Shown in pieces: positions 38,401 through 47,500 of a stretch of 64,000 bases of DNA (position 1 is the stretch's first letter; the number at the start of each line of letters is the position of its first letter). The DNA lies in assembly GCF_963576615.1 (NCBI RefSeq), contig NC_088711.1:7682869-7746868 (forward strand), written 5' to 3'. Under the pieces are notes generated by a model. That model was not told the origin of the DNA, searched no databases, and saw only the letters and a program-made list of their open reading frames with translations. A program made the position numbers and the translations under genes. The DNA is from Watersipora subatra (lineage: Eukaryota; Bryozoa; Gymnolaemata; Cheilostomatida; Watersiporidae).

Positions 38401-40635
38401 ATATCATAACAGTAAGTATATCATAACAGTAAGTATATCCTAACAGTAAGTATATCATAACAGTAAGTATATCATAACAGTAAGTATATCATAACAGTAA
38501 GTATATCATAACAGTAAGTATATCATAACAGTAAGTATATCCTAACAGTAAGTATATCATAACAGTAAGTATATCATAACAGTAAGTATATCATAACAGT
38601 AAGTATATCACTAGTCTCTTATATACAGCCTTAAAGATGAACTTGCACAAAATTTTAATAGTTTTTATCAAAAAGTATCCGTATTTTTCTATCATTTGCG
38701 GTCGATTTTCATGTTTGAGGTGATCTGACTGCCAGGATGCTTCAATTAAAATCGATAAAACTTGATCACAGTGAAAATGCTCAGACAAAAATATGCCGAA
38801 ATGATGTCACTGGTTGCTATCGTTGCTATAGTTGATATTGGCTATTGCGTACAAGTAGCAACATTGCATGTCTCTATTCTGTTGGTCTCTTTGCGACTAT
38901 AGACGCCATAATCACACCTTCACTTGATCTGAGCGTTGAAATCATGATCAAGTTTTGTTGATTTTTATCTGGAACCATCCTGGCAGTCAGATCACCTCAA
39001 GCATGAAAAACAATCGCAAATGATAGAAAAATACCCATACTTTCTGATAAAATTTATTAAAGGTTTGTGCGAGTTCATGTTTAAAATCTCATGTTTGTTG
39101 TTACGAGAACAGATAGGGCCTCACATTCAATATACTCTCATTCTAAAAATACAGTCATGTAACTACGTATAATGTAAGGGATGCTATTGCTGTAACGGAG
39201 TCAAATATTGGTTTTGAATAAAATGTATTGGCTCGAGCGATCATAACTTTATAACATCAATATTCAAAGTACAGTAGACGCTCCTATAACGTAAACAATC
39301 CGTTCCAAGAACATTAAAGTTATAAGAAATTTACGCTATGAGAACAGTAAAATACATTTAAATTGCCTGATCTGTTCCAAGATCTTTTCAAACTCACCCC
39401 TTTGGCAATGCTGGAAGGAAAATCTTCACTTAACTCTTTCAATTTGTGAGCTGTACTGTAACTGCAGAATTATTGGTTTGCATAAACAACTTTTCTCCTT
39501 TTTATGATCAATCTCACTAGTTTTATAGACCATGATTGCAGTAATTTTACAACAAGTTGATAGGGACTGCACATTTTCGACGTTCATTTACAATGATTCG
39601 CTTATTTTTTCTGAACAGTCTATTCTGCAAAGTATGACTAATAACAAACATTTTGTACGTCTTCAATAAGACAAAACAACAAAATCTTTTTACTATAAAA
39701 AGCAGTTCTACCTGTTTGCCGTCTATCCCTATCCAGGAGTCAAGGTTAGGATAAAGATAATTTTTCGACGATACTCCAACTGGTGACATTAAGACTGGTA
39801 GACCGACGCTGTAACACCTGAACCAATTGATCGCCTTTGTATTTATCAACGATACGCAGCAATCCTACTCGCCTTTTTGTTGACACGTTTAACGATTTAC
39901 AACAACGAACTAGAATGTCACGAGCCTTATATATAACGATATACAGAAGGCGTCTTTTCTCTTGCAATTGCGGCAAAATAAACTAATAGGCCTAATCAGA
40001 TCAAATTTGAAAACTCGCCCGACTTGACACTTTACGTTATATGGAATCTTTTACGTTGTAGGAAACAAAAATGTTACAGGATGTTTTTACGTTATCTGGA
40101 ATGTACGTTATAGGAGGTATACGTTGTAGGAGCCTCTACTGTATTTACTTTTGGGCCATAACTTTTGTGGCTATTCAATTTAACTACAAAGCTAGCGCAT
40201 ATAAATAGAGCAATAAACTAAACCAGACCATATGTGCAGCTAAGTATTTCTTGTAAATGATTGTATCGAGAGATGTTATTGGATAGATCTGAAATCTAAA
40301 GAGCCTAAATCAAAGGTTAAACTTTCAGCATGTCAATATTTGAGGCAAATCTACTTATCTTCTGCTGAAATAGCCTTAGGGTAGATTAACTGGATTGTGC
40401 GGGTAAAGAAAAGTTAGGATGAGAGTAAATAGGCAGAAATAAACTCAAACAGGTTCCGATTCTCTGTAATAACAGAGAGCACAACAATATTGCTCTGACC
40501 AACATTGTACCAACATCTGAGCAACGTTGAAGTTGTCTTATGACGTCTATAAAAATGTTTATAAACAACCAAACTATCAATAAACATGACCAAAAAGTAT
40601 AAAGTATACCCTAACTCTTGTCTGTTGCAGAATAA
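29469..40635 (+). CDS. Type I membrane protein with extracellular NHL repeats
   Basis: Five exons join in frame to 375 aa: 29469-29527, 30816-31039, 31397-32134, 32428-32529, 40631-40635. Exon 1 is a signal peptide, MFYCLLLLLHSSWA. Residues about 75-340 form NHL-type beta-propeller strands: IIAGHPEDEGYINGGDG, RFNTPFDVV, ILTDTLNFCLRRV, FIRPTGLILD, LLYVIDG, DPHGVVVID, ITVVADTCNDAIRRVD, APWALLVHNDILYIAGG. Several NxS/T sites (NAS, NGS, NRT, NAT, NVS, NIS) fit an extracellular location. A hydrophobic segment (about 347-368) follows the last strand directly and the cytoplasmic tail is only a few residues, ending RYHDK. The last exon gives two bases and the stop. AATAAA is at 40701-40706. No named orthologue is recognised; a propeller this short probably pairs with itself or is incomplete. 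Function unknown. Confidence 0.82.
29528..30815. other. Intron 1 of the NHL-TM gene
   Basis: Phase-2 intron with donor GG|GTATGT and acceptor CATACAG|A. Contains a poly-pyrimidine run near 29888-29908 and the alternating tract below. Confidence 0.7.
29968..30466. repeat. 500-bp alternating pyrimidine-purine microsatellite
   Basis: Almost unbroken YR alternation made of tetranucleotides ACAT, ACGC, ACGT and ATAT (for example ACATACGCACATACGTATAT). Such tracts can adopt Z-DNA. Long open frames on both strands here (Tyr/Val/Cys-rich or Thr/His/Ile-rich) are by-products of the repeat. Confidence 0.95.
32524..38611 (+). repeat. 17-bp minisatellite, about 358 copies, each unit a splice donor
   Basis: Unit ACAGTAAGTATATCATA with variants CCTA, GTA, ATTCTA and TACGTACATC. 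The first unit is the real exon-4 donor of the NHL-TM gene (CATGACA|GTAAGTATAC, exon end 32529). Bases -3 to +8 of that donor recur in nearly every unit in sense orientation; +1 to +8 (GTAAGTAT) is fully complementary to the U1 snRNA 5' end. Units with CTAACAG also contain a consensus branch-point CTAAC. A unit variant CAGTACGTACATC recurs at 33633, 34585 and about 35537, spacing 952 bp (56 units), showing higher-order duplication. Confidence 0.97.
38628..39095. mobile_element. Foldback element with about 130-bp inverted arms
   Basis: 38628-38755 and the reverse complement of 38965-39095 align closely (shared blocks TTTTTCTATCATTTGCG and GAGGTGATCTGACTGCCAGG). A related single arm is at 57065-57210. 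The element begins 17 bp after the minisatellite ends. Non-autonomous; class unknown. Confidence 0.8.
39272..40141. mobile_element. Non-autonomous pogo/Tigger-like DNA transposon, TA target site
   Basis: Terminal inverted repeats CAGTAGACGCTCCTATAACG (left) and the complement CAGTAGAGGCTCCTACAACG (right) are flanked by TA at 39270-39271 and 40142-40143. Several ATAACGTA motifs repeat inside both ends. A minus-strand open stretch at 39746-39976 (STKRRVGLLRIVDKYKGDQL...) resembles a decayed helix-turn-helix of a pogo/CENP-B-type transposase; this part is tentative. A second copy in the opposite orientation lies at about 59728-60589. Confidence 0.75.
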
Positions 40636-41119
40636 CTAACAGCCGTCAGCGATAGACAAACTTCAGAATGACATCTCATATCCTCTTTGAAGTATTTATA
40701 AATAAAAGTATAATATATTTGAAATCTGTTGTGTTGTTCAGAATGTATAATAATTGAATGCTAAGGTATGATTGGTGTTAGAAGTTTCTAGAACATTCCA
40801 TGGTCAGTGAGTAACAGCCTAAATATTGACACTATACTGTTAACAAATCAAAACATACAAACACTAACATATTTCCAACTGGTTAAAGAAGAAAGCATAT
40901 GAAGGCTTCAATGCTTGGAATATGTCTGGTATATCGTAACAGATAATGAAGATTACTTGCAGGATGACCACTATATTAAATGAGTAGCCTCAGATCATCA
41001 TGGTTTTGTACAATGAGTGTATTCGCTCTGATCACCCATCCTTTTCTCATTCAAAACTGGATAGCCTAAAATGATACATTATATATATATCCACAAAGTA
41101 TTTCTCAAAAATATCTTAC
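40636..41119. other. 3'UTR of NHL-TM gene and convergent intergenic space
   Basis: The NHL-TM 3'UTR runs to just past AATAAA at 40701-40706. The rest should contain the 3' end of the IgSF gene on the minus strand, but no terminal exon or minus-strand AATAAA could be fixed. Confidence 0.5.
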
Positions 41120-41155
41120 CAGTTCTTGTGACACTGTTGTTGAGGGAGAGTCTAT
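41120..41155 (-). CDS. Candidate cytoplasmic-tail exon of the IgSF receptor
   Basis: A 36-nt phase-0 segment reading IDSPSTTVSQEL ends at a good donor (CTG|GTAAGA). Its acceptor (TATAAAAG) is poor. A different acceptor upstream would give a short in-frame end instead. Uncertain. Confidence 0.25.
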
Positions 41156-41500
41156 CTTTTATACTGGAGTTGTGGTGTCATTCAACAATTCCCTTCGAAT
41201 CTGTGCTAGTTCGCTCTAATTTGATTGGCTGGTAGAGAATATGAAATTCAGTTTTTGAAGCGATGTCATTATCGCTATTCAAACAAAACTTAGCTTTATA
41301 GGCAGCAAAGATTCCGAAACAATATTTATAAACTAAATTGCCAAACCCAGCAGCAGACACGAGTGTTGCTGTTGAACATAAATTTTACTGATACTAGCTG
41401 AATGCTGAAGAAAAGCTTGGGTAGAAAAGCTGTAAAACTTTTTTTTCAATACGACATTCAGCGCCCATTCTTTCCAGATTAAAAGTAAATATAAACTTAC

Positions 41501-44500
41501 ATCTTTCTGAGCACTTTTGTCAACACTTGAAGATTTTTTGGATTTTCTAAAGCACAAGCAGCCGGTGATAAGCGCTGCCACAACCACCAGGAATACACCG
41601 AGTGTAGCTAATATTATATAGACCGTCTCTGATGTCAGCCCTTGCACGGCACTGGGCGAGGGAGATGTCTGCGCCGAGTCTCCAGCGTTCAACCCTAAAA
41701 AAGCACTAGAAAGTGGAAACATATTGCAAGTAGTATGTACATATAAACAAGCTTCGAGTAAGTCTTATTAAAGGCGTAGAAGATTAGAAAAAAATCGTCC
41801 AAATATAGCAATTTGAAATTGGTTGTCGTGTGGTCAGTTTTGTGTTTTGTTACACAGCACTGTCAGTGCGTATGTCCAGCCCAGAAAGGCTATGGAATCA
41901 TTTTCTTTTACATGTTAACTTTCATTGTAAAATTTTCAAACTTTAAAATTTTTAAATTCTTAAATTGTTCACAGGTGCGGCACAAAAACTTATAAATTTT
42001 TACATGTAAGTGTCACAAAGTCAGACTCAATGATAATATTTAACATAGCCAAACATTTTAACACTTATATGGCAATCTCATTCATTAGTTAAAAATTGGA
42101 ATAAACATTTCTTACCAAATTATTGTTAGCAGACCAATGTATAATTTTGTTATTTAAAGAAAGCACTAATAAAATAATCACCTTCAGTATTTTTCTTATT
42201 AAATTATTTGATGCCACTTGATTATTTATTCATGAAAAAATGAAACCGAGTCACAAGAATTTATTTTTCAAATTTTTTTATTTATTTATAAATAATAAAA
42301 AATAAATAATTTTTCAAAATAGTTTAGTATAGAAATATGTCTCTGCGGCAACTCAATTATCTCAAGATATCTCAACACTGTATGCACACTGTATGCACAC
42401 TGTATGCACACTGTATGCACACTGTATGCACACTGTATGTACATGACTCACTGTTTCCCGATTGTATGCACACTGTATCCACACTGTATCCACACTGTAT
42501 CCACACTGTATACACGCGACTCACTGTATCTTGCAGCTGTCACACTCGAGAGCTCTTCAGTGCACTTTTCCTCCCACCAGAATTCATAGTTTGATGCACA
42601 GACTATGAAAGTGTAGGTAGAGTTCTCCTCTAACCCAGTAACATTGAACGCGGGTAATGATTCATTAGCGATAACGGAATAACTCTCTTCCTGCTGCATC
42701 TTAAGGCTATAGCTGATGACAGAACCGCTGCCAGATTCAGACGTACATCTTACTAGCATGCTGTGCAAGGCGCTGGAAGTCACATGACATTCAGCTGGTG
42801 CATCTGCAGGCCCTAACAATATCAGCACTATACCTTATGATTTTGATATACATTGTAGATGTGTTAAAAGTGTACAAAGCAAAAGGAAACATTGTGTGAT
42901 TGAGAACCTGATAGAGATATGATAGAGGCAAATTTAGAGTCTGTGCCGGGATTGTTGTGGCCCAAATCTCAGCAAAAAATATATTAAAATCTAACAAGAA
43001 ACGTATGATTTTCTCTTATGGAAAGTGATCACTACTGAAGACAACCTATTAGAGACCAAAAATGGTGGATCAATAGAGTTTTAGACAATCAGTTAACAAT
43101 CAGGTGTAACAAACATTTTGATAAGTCAGTGTGAATATGAGCAAGTTGGTGCCATGATATGCACGATAGGTACATAAATATGTAAGTATAAATAGTTGAA
43201 ACAGTATTTTTACGACTAAGCATACATGTAAATAAGATAAAGTAAAATTCAAAGCTGCAAAAGAACTTGACACTAAAAGTAATAAGTGGAGTAGTTGTTT
43301 AGACTAAATCTTACTTGAAAAGTCAAATTTTTCTTCACCACAAATCTGTTTCGCAGTGTCGCTTGCTAGATGCTTTTGATTTCGAACAAAGACACCTGAC
43401 GAGTGACAATGCAAAACAGATTTCAAGTGAAAAAATTTTGACTTCAAGTAAGTTTTAGTCTATGTATAGATGTATATTTACGTGTACGTACAATGTATAT
43501 ATGTATATTTACAAGTACGTACAATGTATGCATGCTGTATATGACATCTTACCTGGTAAACCGAGTTGAATAACGCATGGAGTCTCTTGTAAGCCATAAG
43601 CATTCTCTGCATAGCAATAATAGACACCGTAGTCACTTTGTGACCTACAAAAAACACAACAAGGCTTCAGGGCCAGTATAAATATTTGTCTTTTTATTAG
43701 CTTTTGCATAGAAACATTTTATTATTTTAAATTATCTTAAAGATACACATCTCTGTAACTAACTAGAGTGTCAGAGAAGTACCTCAGACAGGCAAGGGAT
43801 TGAATTAGTGATCATGAAGTCTGTTTGCGCAGGTATGCTTTCCGCTGTCACCCAGCAAACTGTAAACCTGCGTCTTGTCCGGCTCGACTTTATGGTGAAC
43901 GAATTATTTACAAACAGGTCACTTACCTTATTTATTGGTTGGCCCTCGTACATTGATATTTTCGGTATCAACTAAGTACATATAATATTATAGATAAATA
44001 TATACACGTATACTTCATATTTGATGAGGCATCATGAGCATATACAATTATTCTTCGGCTACACTACCTGGGCTCTAACTGAATTGTAGACAGAATAGTG
44101 AATGCTCCAATCTTATTAACCGTTGAAGATCTGTTGAGCGGAAAACCGTCCTTGCTCCAGTAGACCCGCACCTCCGCAGGTTTGGCCATGATACTGCAGG
44201 ATACCTCTGTATTTTCACTTAGATGGGCTCGATACTCCATAACCTTGGTTACCATGCAAACAGGCTTATCTGCAGCAAAACAGTGTATACTTATATATAA
44301 ATACTAGGTGTGTCCGTTTCGTACTTTGCTTCACATTGCATGAGTAAGATAGTATTTATTTCAATGTTAGAGTTACCAGCTGAGCAATGGAACTCTAGAC
44401 TCGTGTCTTTCTGTTCTACTGACTAGTTTAGCGCACTAAAGTCCATTACTCTGTTTTCTAGCTGACTGCATGATCTTCTAGGTTAAAGGATGAGCTCATC

Positions 44501-47500
44501 CAGTAAAAGTTGAAAAAATGTAAATTACTTACACATTACATGTACGACTGTGACGTCAGACTTGGCCATACCAACCATATTTAAACCTTGGCACTGCCAC
44601 CTACCTTCGTCAGACCTACAACATTGTGTACATCTGTTTAGTTCAAATATATGATTTTTATCACTGAGATTAATATATCATTACACAGCTAATAAGATGC
44701 CATTAAATAAACTTTTAATAGAAGCATAATACAAAAAAGTGGCTCATCAAAAATTTACAAATTTTCAATCAGCTTAAAAAATCAAACAGATTGGTAAAAC
44801 AATGGTACCTTAACATGACCTAAAACAGTCACATATACATGTACATATAATACAGTCTCATATAATTGCATTGAATTCATTCCATTTTGGAGCTTGAATC
44901 AAATTTTGAATTTTTGTTTGTGTAGAAACATTATACAGTGAAAGGTTAACAGTTGCCAGTCGCTAGTCACTCATCTCATAACGGGCGATATTGAAAGAGG
45001 CTAGTATATAGCAACAGGGTAAGTTCAGCACAGGCTTTTGCTATAACTTGACTTGGTGGATAAACAATACAGGCCGAAGGATTTAGTATATAAAATGCTA
45101 TAGCTAATACAGCCATGGAAACTAGTGTACTTCTATTATATCCCATGCTATCTACTTAGTCAGTTGACATTTGGGAACTGGCTCGCCTATCCTCACAATA
45201 AGCAGACGACTCCAAAAGTATGAAATTAAATGGAAAAAAAGAGTTGTCATGGGCAGTGCTTTAGCACAAAAGAACATGTAAACCAGTGATCCAGTGAGGT
45301 AAACAGGTAGCTGCGCAGCAAGGCTGCCTTTTGTTGCTTCCTAACTTAAATTTTTCATTTATGCAATCAGAGCATATCATAATTAAGTACATTGTAGTGC
45401 ATTGTAGTACATCGTTAACCATAAATAATTAGGGTGGTGAAAGCACTGCTTTTCAATTCGAAATATGCACTTCTCTGACTGTTTTGATGTTTACTTTGTA
45501 ATAAGGTTGTTGTTAGAGATTAGGGCTTTCAGATTAGGGTAGTTCAGAATTTGTATAAGCATTTGCTGGCTCTGAAAGACTTGCTACAAAAGGAAAAAGG
45601 AAAACTGAAGACAGTCGTAAAAAAGCTGCAAAAGACTTTTCAATTTGCGAAGTTAAGCTAAAGGAGTGTAGTGTGTTCATCAAACGGGACAAGAGACCTA
45701 TCATATTGCTTGAATCCTATAACTATATGCTGAACTATAGCAATATGCTATACAACTATTGCATAGGTTAGCTATATATAGCTAAACCTATCCTATAGCC
45801 TCTATGCCTCTATTTTTAGCTATATAGCTTGATATCTTATATGAACTATTAAAATTTAGCACAAAGAATAAATATTGTAGCAATGTAAGAAAGGTGGAAC
45901 AGAGCACCTGCTGACATTGGATATTGTGAGCTGCCCTGCTGAAAAGTTATACTTGCTGCTGTAATACGCTCTTTGTAAGTCGACAGGTGCTGACTCATGC
46001 AGCCAACTTATTGCCTTTACCGAAGGCTTGGCATCAGCAACCAGACAGGATATCGTCAGGCTGCCTCCTTCTTCGATGTACAGTATACTGCCAGCTATTT
46101 TCATTACTGGCTTATCTAGAAAAGATGTTGCTGTGATAAGCTCAGAATCTGTAAGATAGCCAAAAAGGAGAAAGGCATAAAGCCAACTAATTGATACAAA
46201 CTCTGATAGCAGTCAGTTACACTTGCTGTTGATAGAATGATTTTCCATACAATCTAGCAAGCCGTCTTTTAAAGATGTGGTTGCGTCAAAAAAATCGATC
46301 AAATGAAATTAAAACCAATAAAAAGCTAAAACATCAGCTACAATTTGATGTTATTTTTGTCTTTGTAGACTAAACCTGTCCAGAGATATATGCCTTTGAA
46401 TGAGGCCATCTTTTAAAACGCTCAGATTCGAGCGGGTGCTTCATTCGTGACTCAACGAGTGATACATGTGAAAAGAGTTCACGAGCGATAAATATAAGAT
46501 CTCTTCTTTAGCCAATCATCAGCATGAAATATTCACGTTCATAGCCTACACAGTATAATTTGGCAACTGCGACAAGCAAAACAGAAAAAACCGAATTAGT
46601 AATGTTGTACTTATAGTTATAGGACGAGCATAGTTTCCAGGAGTTGTGTTCTCCAGTCTTTACCAGTAAAAAGATGGTTAAATAAACACGTTTCCTCTCA
46701 GTTACTGTAGTCTTGAGTTAATTGAAGTGTATTTCTGCTTAAACTTGCCAGATCAATGAATCGGTTTGGATTTAATTTTTCAACTTTGTTATTTACATTC
46801 AACTTTTTGCTATGCTACTTTGTTTTAATCATAAAACAATGAGACGGAATTCCGCAAAGCTCTTAGTCAAAAAAACTTAGTACAGATAATTTTTAAATGT
46901 TATTCCGCTAAGTGCATTTTATGAGGTGTTTAATAAAAAAGCGTTTTAAGACATTTTTATGGCGCTTCATCTTTGAATTTTGTACCATCCTGAACATTTG
47001 AAAGACGTGTTGCATCATCAGATGCAGTTTGTTTGCTTTGCAACAAGAAAGTGGCGATAACACTTTTTCTTTTTTTGAGATTACTTAGTACAATAAACAA
47101 ATTGTCAGCAATTACTAATTAAAAGCAATTAAATACAAAGAGTGTTACATAACAGCACAGACCATGCAGTCTTAATTTGTAAAGGGAACACCTTTTACAA
47201 AAATTTCTAATTTAACACAAACACCTCAGTCTGAGAACTAAGCACAAACACTTGACTATGTGTTTTAATTAACTACTTGTTTAGAGTTTCATTCTGACCC
47301 TTTCTACAAACTATATTCATCTTTGCTGTGTATATAAGAGTAAACAACTCAGGACATCTGATCTCACCTACTGTGTTAAGAAAGCCCACTATACAAAGCT
47401 AAATATCAAATCTATAAAACTAGTATAGATACTGAGAATAGCCTGAATATAGTGACTTTTGAAAGCACATGCACTGATGCACATGCAATGATTACTAAAC

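Larger units (their letters stand above)
32530..40630 (+). other. Intron 4 of the NHL-TM gene (8.1 kb)
   Basis: Phase-1 intron, donor ACA|GTAAGTAT, acceptor CTCTTGTCTGTTGCAG. Candidate branch point CTAAC at 40611-40615. Contents in order: the 17-bp array, a foldback element at 38628-39095, a pogo-like element at 39272-40141, then about 490 bp of unique sequence. Confidence 0.75.

Noticed and set aside
41156..41220. Alternative IgSF tail exon starting after AACTAGCACAG
   Set aside because: Gives a short in-frame peptide with an early stop; possible, but no polyadenylation signal or family motif supports it.
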